This document shows positions 1 to 9,017 of a stretch of 55,701 bases of DNA, piece by piece. Origin of the DNA: Rhodospirillales bacterium Ga0074136 (GTDB taxonomy: Bacteria > Pseudomonadota > Alphaproteobacteria > Acetobacterales > Acetobacteraceae). The notes below the pieces were generated by a model, which made no database searches, was not told the origin of the DNA, and saw only the letters and a program-made list of their open reading frames with translations. Each line of letters begins with the position of its first letter. Positions within the stretch are counted from its first letter, which is position 1. Location of the stretch: positions 1-55,701 of the forward strand of contig LNEW01000102.1 of the NCBI GenBank assembly GCA_001464375.1. Direction: 5' to 3'. The position numbers and the translations under genes were made by a program.

Positions 1-242
1 AGGATCGAGTAGGTGCAGAAGAAATCGTAGTCCGACAGGCCGAGCAATTGTTCGCGCAGCCGGTCGCCGTTCTGCAGCCGGAAGTCGCGCACGCAGCCGA
101 CCCGGTCGGAGGGCTCGCCATTCTCGATCCGGCTCTCGCGCACGGCCGGCAACCAGCGCGGCAGCGCGTTGAAGTCGCGCACCTTCTCCCAGACCCGGGC
201 GACCGGCGCGTCGATGACGGAGCTGATGTAGACCCGCGCCAT
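1..242 (-). CDS. SRPBCC-fold protein, 3' end outside the window
   Basis: The first 80 residues are visible and the gene runs off the left edge. The start reads MARVYISSVIDAPVARVWE, followed by an FNALPRWLP stretch and a GCVRDFRL stretch. This is the usual opening of the SRPBCC (polyketide cyclase/START-like) fold: a first strand, a D-A-P helix start, then a W-P motif. These proteins bind hydrophobic ligands, and no substrate can be inferred here. The ATG overlaps the TGA of the flotillin gene by one base (TGATG), so the two are probably translated together as the last visible genes of the transport operon. I am confident of the fold and have no evidence for a specific function. Confidence 0.8.
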   Translation of the reverse strand, partial: MARVYISSVIDAPVARVWEKVRDFNALPRWLPAVRESRIENGEPSDRVGCVRDFRLQNGDRLREQLLGLSDYDFFCTYSI

Positions 243-2956
243 CACTTGTCCCCGCTCTTGGGCGCCTTGCGCGCGCCTTCGGCGATGCGCTGCATGTCGG
301 ACGCCTCGCGGATCAGCCCGCCCTGCTTGCTAAGGTTCCCGCCCTCGATTCCGATATCGCTGAGCAGGTTGTCGATGAGCGGCGCCTGCACGCGGTAGCG
401 CAGCGCGGAGTTGATGACCTCGTCGGTCGGCGAGCCCCCGCCGGTGCCGCCCCCGCCGCCCATCGCGCCATCGAGCTGCACGATGCGGATGTCCTGGATC
501 TTCTCCAGCGGCTTGACGCTCGCCGCCACGATGCCCTCGACATGCTCGAGCAGCTTGCGGCGGAACAGCGAATGCCGCGCCTCGTCGGTGAGGATGTTCT
601 CGGCCTCGTTCAGCAGCTTCTGCGCCTCGGCCTCCACCGCCGCGCGCACCTTCTCCGCCTCGGCGGCGAGCCTCTCGGCCATCAGCACGTCGACCGACTT
701 GCGACGGTTGGCGGCCTCGGTCTCGTGGACGGTGCGGACCTTCTCCTCGGCGACGGCGGCCAGCGCGCGGGCGGCGTCGGCCTCGGCACGCGCCGCGGAT
801 TCCTCCAGCGACTTGCGGTAGATCGCCACGGCCTTGTCCATCTGCGCCGCCTCGACGGCGCGCTCGCGCTCGACTTCCAGGCGGCGGCGAACGGTCTCGT
901 GGTCGATGCGGATCTCGTCGAGCTGGCGCTCGGAGGCGATGCGCGCGCGCTCGATGTCCTCGCGGCTGACGATCTCGGCCTCGCGCAGGTTCTGCACGCG
1001 CGCGATCTCGAGCTGCTCGAGCGCCCGGCGCCGTTCGAGCCGCGCTGCCTCCACCGTCCGGTCGCGCTCCACGCCGGCGGTCTCGACGTCGCGCTCGGCG
1101 GCGATCTGCGCCTGGCGCACGCTCGCATCGGCCTGCGCCGCCTTGGCCTTCTCCTCGGCGAGGGCGACGATTCGCGCCTGTTCCGCGGCCTCGACCAGCC
1201 GCTTGCGATCGATGTCGGTGACCTCGCGCACGCGCTGGCTGGTGATGCGATCCTGCTCGAGCGTGAGTTCCGCGGCGATGCGGGCCTTCTCGACCGTCTC
1301 GCGCCGGGCGATCTCCGCGCTCTCGACCTGCTCCTCGCGGGCGATCTCGCGGGCGCGGGTCGCTTCCTCGGCGGCGATGCGCTCGTTGGCCAGGTTCCGC
1401 TCGCGTGCGATGCGCGCCGCCTCGGTCGCCTCGGCGGCGGCGATCTCGGCGCCCTCCACCGCCTGCTGACGCTCGATCTCCAGTTCGCGGATGCGCCGGT
1501 CCTCGGCGATGCGGACCTGGTTGACCTCGGCGGCCTGGGCGATGCGCGCGCGCTCCACTGTCTCGCGCGCGGCGATCTCCAGCTCATCGAGCGACTTCTG
1601 CCGCTCGATCTCCTGGCGGCGCACCTTCTCCTCGCCGGCGATGCGCGTCTGGGTCAGCAGCAGCGTCTGGGCCATGCGCCGCTTCTCGGTTTCCTCGCGC
1701 GCGACGATGTCGGCCTGCTCGGTGGCGCGCTGGCGTTCGATCTCGAGGGCCTGGGTCTCGCGATCCTTGGCGATACGGGCCTCGTCCACACCCTTCTCCT
1801 GGGCGATGCGGGCGCGTTCGGTTGCCTCGCGCGCGGCGATCTCCGCCTCCTGGAGCAGGCGCTGCTTCTCGATCTGGCGGGCCTCGGTCTCCTGTTCGTT
1901 GACGATGCGCGCCTCGCGCAGCGCGCGTTCCTGGAGGATGCGCGCCGTCTCGATCTCCTCGCGGGCGGCGATCTCCTCCGCGTCGATCGCCTTCTGGCGC
2001 GCGATCTCGCGTCCGCGCACCTCGCGTTCGGAGGCGATGCGCGTCTCGGCGATGATCTGCTCGTTGGCGATGCGCGCCTTCTCGATCGATTCGCGCGAGG
2101 CGATCTGCGCCTCCTCGGCCTCGGCGTCGCGGGTGGCGCGTTCGCGCGCGAGCTCGGCGCGCTGCTGGGCGCGGCGGAACTCGATCTCGCGCTCCTGTTC
2201 GAGGCGGGCGCTCTCGCTGTCCCGTTCGATGTCGAGCGCCATCTTCTCCGCCTTGAGATTGCGCGCGCGGATCTGGATCATCGAGTCCTGCTCGATGTCG
2301 TTGCGCTCCTTGCGCTTCTCCTCGATGTTGCGGATCAGCGCGGTCAGGCCCTCGGCGTCGAAGCGGTTCGACGGGTTGAAGAACTCGAGGCTGGTCTGGT
2401 CGATGTCGAGGATGGCGACGCTCTCGATCTCGAGCCCGTTCTTGTCGAGGTCGACCTGCGCGCTCTTCTTCACGCGCGTCACGTAGTCGGCGCGGTTCTC
2501 GTGCATGCCCGCCATGTCCATCTCGGCGGCGATGGCCCGCAGCGCGCTCTCGAACTTGCCGGACAGCAGCGCGTGCAGCCGCTCCGGCTCCAGCGTGCGC
2601 TGGCCCAGCGTCGAGGCAGCCATCGAGACCGCCTGCGTCTCCGGCCGCACGCGCACGTAGAATTCGGCTTCCAGGTCGACGCGCATGCGGTCCTTGGTGA
2701 TCACCGCCTCGGTTTTCGCGCGGCTGATCTTGAGCGGCAGCACGTTCATGTTCACCGGCGTGATGTCGTGCACGATGGGCCAGACGAAGGCGCCGCCATC
2801 GATCACCACCTTCTCGCCGAGCAGGCCCGTCCGCACGAAGGCGACCTCCTTGGTGGAGCGCCGGTACAGTCGCTGCATGACCCAGTAGACGATCGCGATG
2901 ACGATGACCGCGGCGATGAGCCAGAGGATCAGTTGGCCGACGAATTGCCCGTTCAT
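242..2956 (-). CDS. Flotillin family (YqiK/FloT-type) membrane scaffold protein, extra-long coiled coil
   Basis: The protein has 904 residues. It has one N-terminal membrane segment (about residues 7-28), an SPFH/band-7 domain (about 35-220), a giant charged helix (about 225-790), and a Gly-rich break (near 830) followed by a short conserved tail (DEVINSALRYRV...). Bacterial flotillins organise membrane microdomains and oligomerise through the helical region. The helix is built from 11-residue repeats (see the repeat feature). Most bacterial flotillins have 500-700 residues, so this one is unusually long. It starts 18 bases after the TIM-barrel gene and overlaps the SRPBCC gene, so it seems to be part of the Liv-type transporter operon. 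A role in clustering that transporter is inference. Confidence 0.88.
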   Translation of the reverse strand: MNGQFVGQLILWLIAAVIVIAIVYWVMQRLYRRSTKEVAFVRTGLLGEKVVIDGGAFVWPIVHDITPVNMNVLPLKISRAKTEAVITKDRMRVDLEAEFYVRVRPETQAVSMAASTLGQRTLEPERLHALLSGKFESALRAIAAEMDMAGMHENRADYVTRVKKSAQVDLDKNGLEIESVAILDIDQTSLEFFNPSNRFDAEGLTALIRNIEEKRKERNDIEQDSMIQIRARNLKAEKMALDIERDSESARLEQEREIEFRRAQQRAELARERATRDAEAEEAQIASRESIEKARIANEQIIAETRIASEREVRGREIARQKAIDAEEIAAREEIETARILQERALREARIVNEQETEARQIEKQRLLQEAEIAAREATERARIAQEKGVDEARIAKDRETQALEIERQRATEQADIVAREETEKRRMAQTLLLTQTRIAGEEKVRRQEIERQKSLDELEIAARETVERARIAQAAEVNQVRIAEDRRIRELEIERQQAVEGAEIAAAEATEAARIARERNLANERIAAEEATRAREIAREEQVESAEIARRETVEKARIAAELTLEQDRITSQRVREVTDIDRKRLVEAAEQARIVALAEEKAKAAQADASVRQAQIAAERDVETAGVERDRTVEAARLERRRALEQLEIARVQNLREAEIVSREDIERARIASERQLDEIRIDHETVRRRLEVERERAVEAAQMDKAVAIYRKSLEESAARAEADAARALAAVAEEKVRTVHETEAANRRKSVDVLMAERLAAEAEKVRAAVEAEAQKLLNEAENILTDEARHSLFRRKLLEHVEGIVAASVKPLEKIQDIRIVQLDGAMGGGGGTGGGSPTDEVINSALRYRVQAPLIDNLLSDIGIEGGNLSKQGGLIREASDMQRIAEGARKAPKSGDK
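842..2107 (-). repeat. Hendecad array in flotillin, arranged as 44-residue super-repeats
   Basis: Residues of about 284-705 of the flotillin consist of consecutive 11-residue units with consensus (E/R)IAxRExxExA. Units fall into sets of four, such as EIAAREATERA, RIAQEKGVDEA, RIAKDRETQAL and EIERQRATEQA, which recur as a 44-residue (132-base) super-repeat. I count about eight such sets, with one interruption near residues 592-616 (AEQARIVALAEEKAKAAQAD). Hendecads favour nearly straight, right-handed coiled coils, so a long rod is expected. The unit sequences have diverged, so this is an old internal duplication and not a recent DNA expansion. Confidence 0.85.
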
Positions 2957-2974
2957 GGTGGTGCCCCCTGCGGC

Positions 2975-3814
2975 TCAGCGGCCCGTGATGCGCTTGAAGG
3001 CGCGGGTCTGCTCGGTCAGCGCGATCTCCGTCGGCAGGCGCTCCATCGAGGATGCGCCGTAGAAACCGTGGCAGATCGCGGATGTCTTCAGGACGAATTC
3101 GGCGTCGGCCGGCATGGCCACCGGCCCGCCATGCACCAGGATGATCGCATCGGGCTTCACCGCCAGGGCGGCGGCCGCGATGCGGTCCACCACGGCCGGG
3201 CAGTCCGCCAGCTTGAACGCCGTACCCGCACCGATGCTGCCGCCGGTGGTCAGGCCCAGATGGGCCACGATGATGTCCGCCCCGGCCCCGGCCATGGCGG
3301 CGGCGTCGCCCTCGGTGAAGGCATAGGGCGTGGTGAGCAGGCCCTTCTGCCGCGCGGTCGCGATCATCTCGACCTCCAGGGCATAGGACATGCCGGTCTC
3401 CTCGAGGTTCTGCCGGAAGATGCCATCGATCAGCCCGACGGTCGGGAAATTCTGCACCCCGGCGAAGCCGACGCGCTTCACCTCGTCGAGGAACACGTCC
3501 ATCACGCGGAACGGATCGGTGCCGCAGACGCCGGCCAGCACCGGGGTGTGCTTGACCACCGGCAGCACCTCGCCGGCCATCTCCATGACGACGGCATTGG
3601 CGTCGCCATAGGGCATCATGCCCGCCAGGCTGCCGCGCCCGGCCATGCGATAGCGGCCGGAATTGTAGATGACGATGAGGTCGATCCCGCCGGCCTCCTC
3701 GCATTTGGCGGACAGGCCGGTGCCGGCACCGCCGCCGATGATGGGCTCGCCGCGCGCGACCATGGCACGCAGCCGCGCCATGATCTGCTCGCGGCTTTCA
3801 CGCCTGGCGCTCAC
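2975..3814 (-). CDS. TIM-barrel, phosphoenolpyruvate hydrolase-like family protein (Tm-1 C-domain homologue)
   Basis: The 279-residue protein starts at a GTG that overlaps the UPF0261 gene's stop (GTGA). Recognisable stretches are [16 protein letters not shown] near the N-terminus, [39 protein letters not shown] and [13 protein letters not shown]. These are typical of the PEP-hydrolase-like TIM-barrel family. In plants the Tm-1 antiviral protein has an N-terminal UPF0261 domain and a C-terminal TIM barrel of this kind. Here the two parts are encoded by adjacent, translationally coupled genes, which supports a shared function. The enzymatic reaction of the bacterial pair is not established, and the family name should not be read as proof of PEP hydrolysis. 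Confidence 0.88.
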   Translation of the reverse strand: MSARRESREQIMARLRAMVARGEPIIGGGAGTGLSAKCEEAGGIDLIVIYNSGRYRMAGRGSLAGMMPYGDANAVVMEMAGEVLPVVKHTPVLAGVCGTDPFRVMDVFLDEVKRVGFAGVQNFPTVGLIDGIFRQNLEETGMSYALEVEMIATARQKGLLTTPYAFTEGDAAAMAGAGADIIVAHLGLTTGGSIGAGTAFKLADCPAVVDRIAAAALAVKPDAIILVHGGPVAMPADAEFVLKTSAICHGFYGASSMERLPTEIALTEQTRAFKRITGR

Positions 3815-5997
3815 GGCAATCCCCCCTTCCTGCGCGGGCCCCGCTGGGCACCGTGGAGCCTTCGGAATTCCTCCACCACCGCCGCGGCGAAGGCCGGGTC
3901 GTTGATGGCGTGCGGCAACCGGACCAGCCGTCGGTTCGGCCCCGGGCGCAGCGTCGTCTCGATGGCGCGGAACAGCGCGGTGCGCGCCGCCGGGTCGAAG
4001 AACGCCCCGCCAGGCGCATCCAGCGCCGAGACGCCGCCCTCGGGCAGGAAGAAGCGCACCGGCCCCTCCATCAGGTTGAGCCGTTCGGCGATCCAGCGTC
4101 CCATCCGGGTGCATTCGTCCGGCGTGGTGCGCATCAGCGTCACCTGCGGATTGTGCTGGTAGAAGGTGCGGCCGCGATAGCGCTCCGGCACCGTCTCCGG
4201 CGCGCCGAAATTCACCATGTCGAGCGCCCCGACCGACCCGATATAGGGCAGGCGCGTGCGGATCACCGCGCCGAAGCGGTCCTCGGTGCAGGCCAGGGCG
4301 CCGCCCATCATCATGTCGGCGACTTCCGTGGTGGTCATGTCGATCACGCCGGCCACGCGGCCGTCGTCGACAAGCCGTTCCATCGCCTGCCCGCCCGTGC
4401 CGGTGGCGTGGAAGACCAAGCAGTCCCACTCCTCCTTCAGCGCGCCGGTGATCTGCTGCACGCAGGGCGTGGTGACGCCGAACATCGACAGCACCACCGC
4501 CGGCCGTCGGGTGCCCCGGCGGCGGGCCGTCCGGCGCGCCTGGACCATGCCCACCATGGCGTGCGCCGCATTGCCCAGCACGTCCTCGGTGATGGCGTTG
4601 AGACCCTGCACGTCGGCGACCGAGTGCATCATGGTGATGTCGGCCGTGCCGACATATTGCCGCACCTCGCCGCTCGCGACGGTCGAGACGATCAGCTTCG
4701 GGACGCCGATGGGCAGCGCGCGCATCGCCGGCGCGACGATGGCGGTGCCGCCCGAACCGCCGGCGGAGAGGATGCCGGCGATCCCGCCTTGCCGCGCCAG
4801 CCAGCGCGCGAAGGCCTCCGTCATGCCGGCCACCGCCGCGCCGCGGTCACCCGTGAACACGCCCGCCGCCCCGCGCGGGTGGAAGGCGGCAACCTGGTGC
4901 GCCGGCACGTCGGCGCCGGAATGCCCGCCGGTGGTGGACAGGTCCACCAGGCGCACCGGCAGGCCGGCGTCGCGGACGATGTCGCGCATGTAGCGCAGCT
5001 CGTCGCCCTTGGTGTCGAGGGTGCCCGCCACCAGCACGACCTCCGCCCCGGGCGCGGCCAGCGGCCGGATCTCCATCTGCGCGCCCTGCGCCGCGGTGGG
5101 TTGGACGGTCAGCAGCCGCGCGTTGCGCTCGATCGTCGCGGCGGGCACGGGCTTCGACCAGCGGGTCGGCGGCAGCGGGTTCGCCATGTAGATCTTGACC
5201 GGTCCGCCCGCCGTCGCGGCCTCGGCAGCGACGGCAACGGACGGCGCGGCGGCGACGGCCGGCGTGTCGTCGTGGCCATGCCGCCCGACACCGAGCAGGC
5301 GCTGCTGCAGGTCGCGGTCGGCGGCGAGTTCCTGGGCCGGCGCCGCACGGTTGATCCGCCCATTGACCATGATCGCGACGGTGTCGGCCACCGCGCAGGC
5401 GACACCGATGTTCTGCTCGATCACTAGGACGTCGATGTCGCCCTCATCCGCGAGGCGGACCAGCATCTCCTCGACCTGCGCCACGATCACCGGCGCCAGG
5501 CCCTCGGTCGGTTCGTCCATCACCAGCAGCGACGGGTTCATCAGCAGCGCGCGGCTGATCGCGAGCATCTGCTGCTCGCCGCCCGAGAGCTGCGCGCCGC
5601 CATTGCCGCGGCGTTCCGCCAGGCGCGGGAAGGTGGTGTAGATGCGCTCGATCGACCACGCGCCGCCCTTGCGCGCCACCATACGCAGGTGTTCGTCCAC
5701 CGTGAGCGAGCGCCACAGCCGCCGCCCCTGCGGCACGTAGCCCACGCCGAGCCGCGCGATCTCGGCCGGCGCGAGGCCGACCAGCGGGCGGCCCTTGAAG
5801 CTGATCGACCCCGAGCCGATCGGCACCAGCCCCAGGATCGCCTTGCACAGCGTGGTCTTGCCCATGCCGTTGCGGCCGACCACCGACAGCACGCCGCGGT
5901 CGAGCCGCAGGTCCACGCCCTGCAGCGCGTGGCTCGCGCCATAGAAGACGTTGAGGCCGCGCACCTCCAGCCCGGCCGGCGCTGCGCGCTCAGCCAT
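3811..5997 (-). CDS. LivF-type ABC ATPase fused to a UPF0261/Tm-1-like domain
   Basis: This is a single 728-residue frame. Residues of about 10-235 are a LivF-type ATPase: Walker A GRNGMGKT (41-48), signature LSGGEQQ (137-143) and Walker B LLVMDEP (157-163). An Ala/Pro-rich linker follows (about 240-315). From about residue 319 a complete UPF0261 domain begins with [14 protein letters not shown] and contains [31 protein letters not shown] and [10 protein letters not shown]. The ATG at 5997 overlaps the end of livG by eight bases, and an in-frame upstream extension looks like shadow sequence. The ATPase should power the LivHM importer. The UPF0261 part probably works with the TIM-barrel product encoded next. 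No frame break is seen at the junction. Confidence 0.9.
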   Translation of the reverse strand: MAERAAPAGLEVRGLNVFYGASHALQGVDLRLDRGVLSVVGRNGMGKTTLCKAILGLVPIGSGSISFKGRPLVGLAPAEIARLGVGYVPQGRRLWRSLTVDEHLRMVARKGGAWSIERIYTTFPRLAERRGNGGAQLSGGEQQMLAISRALLMNPSLLVMDEPTEGLAPVIVAQVEEMLVRLADEGDIDVLVIEQNIGVACAVADTVAIMVNGRINRAAPAQELAADRDLQQRLLGVGRHGHDDTPAVAAAPSVAVAAEAATAGGPVKIYMANPLPPTRWSKPVPAATIERNARLLTVQPTAAQGAQMEIRPLAAPGAEVVLVAGTLDTKGDELRYMRDIVRDAGLPVRLVDLSTTGGHSGADVPAHQVAAFHPRGAAGVFTGDRGAAVAGMTEAFARWLARQGGIAGILSAGGSGGTAIVAPAMRALPIGVPKLIVSTVASGEVRQYVGTADITMMHSVADVQGLNAITEDVLGNAAHAMVGMVQARRTARRRGTRRPAVVLSMFGVTTPCVQQITGALKEEWDCLVFHATGTGGQAMERLVDDGRVAGVIDMTTTEVADMMMGGALACTEDRFGAVIRTRLPYIGSVGALDMVNFGAPETVPERYRGRTFYQHNPQVTLMRTTPDECTRMGRWIAERLNLMEGPVRFFLPEGGVSALDAPGGAFFDPAARTALFRAIETTLRPGPNRRLVRLPHAINDPAFAAAVVEEFRRLHGAQRGPRRKGGLP

Positions 5998-6799
5998 GAC
6001 CGTGCGTCCCGTCGCCGAGGTAGAGCTCCTGCACCTCGGGATCGTCCTCGATCTCGGCCGGCGTGCCTTCCTTGAAGACACGGCCGTTGTGCAGCATCGT
6101 CACCTTCGTAGCGACGCGCAGCGCCACGTCCATGTCGTGCTCGATGATGATGAAGCCGACATGCGGGGGCAGGTTGCCGAGGATCGCCACGAGTTCGGCG
6201 CGCTCGGTCGGCGACAGGCCGGCGGCCGGCTCGTCGAACAGGATCAGGCGCGGCGCGCCGGCCAGTGCCAGCGCGATCTCGAGCTGACGCTGCTGGCCGT
6301 AGCTGAGCTCGCTGACCAGGCGGGCGCGCGCCTGCGTGAGGTGCACCGCCTCGATCAGTTCCTCCGCACGGGTCAGCAGCGGGTCGCTTGGCCGCGGGCG
6401 CAGCAGCGAGAAGCGGTTGCGGTTCACGCCGCGACAGGCAAGGTAGACGTTGTCGGCCACGCTGAGCCCGCCGAACAGCAGCGAGATCTGGTAGGTGCGC
6501 CTGAGCCCCCGCCGGATGCGCTCATGGGCGGGGAAGCGCGTCACGTCCTCGCCGAACAGCCGGATCGCGCCGGAGGTCGGCAGGAAGTCGCCGGTCACGC
6601 AGTTGAACAGCGTGGTCTTGCCGGCGCCATTGGACCCGAGCACGGCGCGGCGTTCGCCCGGGGCCACGGTCATCGTCACGTCGGAGATCGCGGCGAGCGC
6701 GCCGAACAGCTTCGTGACACCACGCAGTTCCAGCGCGCTGCCCGTCGTCACCGACCCCAGCCGGTCGGCTGCGCTGATGCCCCCTGCGGCGGCGCTCAC
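5990..6799 (-). CDS. livG: Branched-chain amino acid-type ABC transporter ATPase, LivG-like
   Basis: The 269-residue ATPase begins at a GTG overlapping the livM stop (GTGA). An internal GTG at 6751 ([11 protein letters not shown]) is the only serious alternative. Walker A is GSNGAGKT, the signature is [16 protein letters not shown] and Walker B is LILFDEP. The long insert after Walker A ([17 protein letters not shown]) and the C-terminal [18 protein letters not shown] are typical of LivG compared with LivF. It pairs with the fused LivF-like ATPase encoded immediately downstream to drive import through LivHM. Confidence 0.9.
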   Translation of the reverse strand: MSAAAGGISAADRLGSVTTGSALELRGVTKLFGALAAISDVTMTVAPGERRAVLGSNGAGKTTLFNCVTGDFLPTSGAIRLFGEDVTRFPAHERIRRGLRRTYQISLLFGGLSVADNVYLACRGVNRNRFSLLRPRPSDPLLTRAEELIEAVHLTQARARLVSELSYGQQRQLEIALALAGAPRLILFDEPAAGLSPTERAELVAILGNLPPHVGFIIIEHDMDVALRVATKVTMLHNGRVFKEGTPAEIEDDPEVQELYLGDGTHGHG

Positions 6800-7881
6800 G
6801 GACCGCCTCCCGCCACGGCCTTGCCGGTCAGCGGATCCACCGCGCTGCGCCGCCGGGCACGCCAGCGTTCCCACAGGCCGAGCGCGCCGTCGGGCGAAAA
6901 GAACACGACGACCAGGAAGCCGACGCCGATCACCAGCTTGAAGCGTTCGTTCGACAGCCCGAAGGCGGACAGCACGTCCGGGCTGAAGGTCGACAGCAGG
7001 ACGAAGATGAAGGCTCCGACGAAGGCGCCGATCGGCCGGCGGATCCCGCCGACCACGGCAATGATGAGGATGTCGATGACCGCCGCGATGCCGCCGGAAT
7101 AAGGCGCCACCTGGGAGGTCTGCCAGACCAGCAGGATGCCGCCGATCGCCGCCACCACGCCGGCGAAGGCATAGGCCGCGATGCGGTGCGCCGTGACGTT
7201 GAAGCCGAGCGAGGCCATGCGCCGCGGATTGTCGCGAACCCCCTGCAGCGCGAGTCCGAAAGGCGATCGCGAGACATAGACGACCGCCGCGTAGCAGACC
7301 GCCGCGCCGCCCAAGGAGAGGTAGTAGAAGGCCGTCGGCTGCCGCCAGTCCACGCCGAACAGGCGGGGCGGCACCACCAGGTTGAAGCCGCTGTAGCCGT
7401 TGAAGATGCCGTAGTTCTGCCGGGTGAAGTAGAAGAAGGCGCTGGCGATCGCGAGGGTGATCATGATCGTGTAGATGCCCTCGGTCCGCACCGCCAGCGC
7501 GCCGACCAGGGTCGCGAAGCCGGTGGCGATGAGGATCGCGAGCGGCACATAGAGCCACCACGACAGACCGACGCTGATCTGCTCGACGCCCGAATTCCCG
7601 AGGATTGCGACGACGTATCCCGCGAGCACCGCGACGGTCATCTGGACCAGGCTCACCATGCCGCCATAGCCGGCGAGGAACATCAGCGAGAGCGCGATGA
7701 TCCCCAGGCAGAACGACCAGCCAAAAACCTGGAACAGCCAGAAATTGCCGGCGACGAGCGGCATCAGCAGCAGGATGAAGCCGGTCGCCCACCAGGCACC
7801 CGGCACGCGGGAGAACACCCCGAACCCGCTGCCGGGCTGCGGCGCCGGCGCGCGGGCCTGGTCGGTCAGCGCCATGGCCAA
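6796..7881 (-). CDS. livM: Branched-chain amino acid-type ABC transporter permease, LivM-like
   Basis: The 361-residue polytopic inner-membrane permease has a family-typical GYGGMVSLVQMTVAVLAGY stretch after the first helices. It also has the cytoplasmic loop SPFGLALQGVRDNPRRMASLGFN, which contacts the ATPases, and a C-terminal GxRRPIGAFVGA region. It starts just downstream of livH (seven-base gap) with two near-equivalent ATGs at 7881 and 7875. The gene is intact and of normal length. Substrate cannot be read from the permease. The family includes transporters for amino acids, amides and urea. Confidence 0.92.
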   Translation of the reverse strand: MAMALTDQARAPAPQPGSGFGVFSRVPGAWWATGFILLLMPLVAGNFWLFQVFGWSFCLGIIALSLMFLAGYGGMVSLVQMTVAVLAGYVVAILGNSGVEQISVGLSWWLYVPLAILIATGFATLVGALAVRTEGIYTIMITLAIASAFFYFTRQNYGIFNGYSGFNLVVPPRLFGVDWRQPTAFYYLSLGGAAVCYAAVVYVSRSPFGLALQGVRDNPRRMASLGFNVTAHRIAAYAFAGVVAAIGGILLVWQTSQVAPYSGGIAAVIDILIIAVVGGIRRPIGAFVGAFIFVLLSTFSPDVLSAFGLSNERFKLVIGVGFLVVVFFSPDGALGLWERWRARRRSAVDPLTGKAVAGGGP

Positions 7882-7888
7882 GGCCCCC

Positions 7889-8902
7889 TCAACGCCCTGC
7901 CCCGAGCAGGCCCTGCGGCCGGAAGGCGAGCACCACTGCCATGATCAGGAAGGTGAAGACCACCGAATAGGTCGGCGCGTAGACCAGGCCGATCTGTTCG
8001 ACCAACCCGATGATCAGCGCGCCCAGGGCCGCGCCGGGGATCGAGCCCATCCCGCCGACGATGACCACGACCAGGCTGGCCAGGAGAAAGCGCGTGTCTT
8101 CCCCCGGCGAGAGCGACTGGAAGGTGCCGCCGACCATGCCGGCGATGCCCGCCAGCCCCGCCCCGAAGCCGAACACCGCGAGGAAGACGTAGTTGATACG
8201 CACGCCGGAGGCCGCCAGCATCTCGCGGTCGTCCACCCCCGCGCGGATCAGCATGCCGAGCCGGGTGCGCGTCAGCACGATCCACATGCCGACGCCGATC
8301 ACGATAGCGGCGATCAGGATGGCGATGCGCACCTGCGGGAAGCGCATGTAGATCGGCGCGCCATTGCTGCCGACGCCGGCGACGATGGGCAGCGTGGCCG
8401 GGCCGGACAGCCAGTCGGGCGACTGGATGGTGTAGGACTGGCCGCCCCAGATCCACAGCATGAGATCGGCGAGCACGACCGAAAGGCCGATCGTCACCAT
8501 GGTCTGGCGCAGCTCCTCGCCTTCCATGCGCCGGAACACCTGGTGCTGCATCAGCAGGCCGACCAGCGCGACCAGGACGAACACCACGGGAAAGGTGATC
8601 AGCCATTGGTCGGTGGCGGTCGAGATCGTGTAGCCGAGGTAGCCTCCGAGCAGGTAGAGCGAGCCGTGCGCCAGATTGACGTTGCGCATCAGCCCGAAGA
8701 TCAGGGTGAAGCCCGAGGCGACGAGGAAGTACAGCGCGCCGAGCGTCAGCCCGCCGAAGATCGCGTTGAGGAAGACGCGCTTGCGCCCCAGCGTCTCCTC
8801 CAGCCCCGGGCTCCACGGCGCCACGATCAGCCAAAGGAACGCCGCGGCCAGCACGACGATGACCAGCGACCAAAAGGGGTTGCGGCGTGCAAACTCGGTC
8901 AT
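7889..8902 (-). CDS. livH: Branched-chain amino acid-type ABC transporter permease, LivH-like
   Basis: The protein has 337 residues with about eight hydrophobic segments. The LivH signature FGLMRNVNLAHGSLYLLGGYLGY lies near residues 70-90, and the EAA-like loop RAGVDDREMLAASGVRINYV near residues 220-240. The C-terminus FRPQGLLGAGR is typical of the family. It starts 115 bases after the binding-protein gene in the same orientation, so the two are probably cotranscribed. LivH and LivM together form the channel of the importer. Confidence 0.92.
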   Translation of the reverse strand: MTEFARRNPFWSLVIVVLAAAFLWLIVAPWSPGLEETLGRKRVFLNAIFGGLTLGALYFLVASGFTLIFGLMRNVNLAHGSLYLLGGYLGYTISTATDQWLITFPVVFVLVALVGLLMQHQVFRRMEGEELRQTMVTIGLSVVLADLMLWIWGGQSYTIQSPDWLSGPATLPIVAGVGSNGAPIYMRFPQVRIAILIAAIVIGVGMWIVLTRTRLGMLIRAGVDDREMLAASGVRINYVFLAVFGFGAGLAGIAGMVGGTFQSLSPGEDTRFLLASLVVVIVGGMGSIPGAALGALIIGLVEQIGLVYAPTYSVVFTFLIMAVVLAFRPQGLLGAGR

Positions 8903-9017
8903 GTCTGCTCAATCGGAGGGCGCACACCGAGGCGAACGGTGGCCAAGCGGAGCCGCCGGCACGAACGCGCCGACGACCTCCGGATTGCGGCCACCGTCCG
9001 GGCCGTGCCTGGCCGGT

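Noticed and set aside
542..4162. Very long open frame on the plus strand opposite the flotillin and TIM-barrel genes
   Set aside because: It is the reverse-strand shadow of real genes in GC-rich DNA. The translation is Leu/Arg/Asp/His-rich without a recognisable domain, while the minus strand has clear families.
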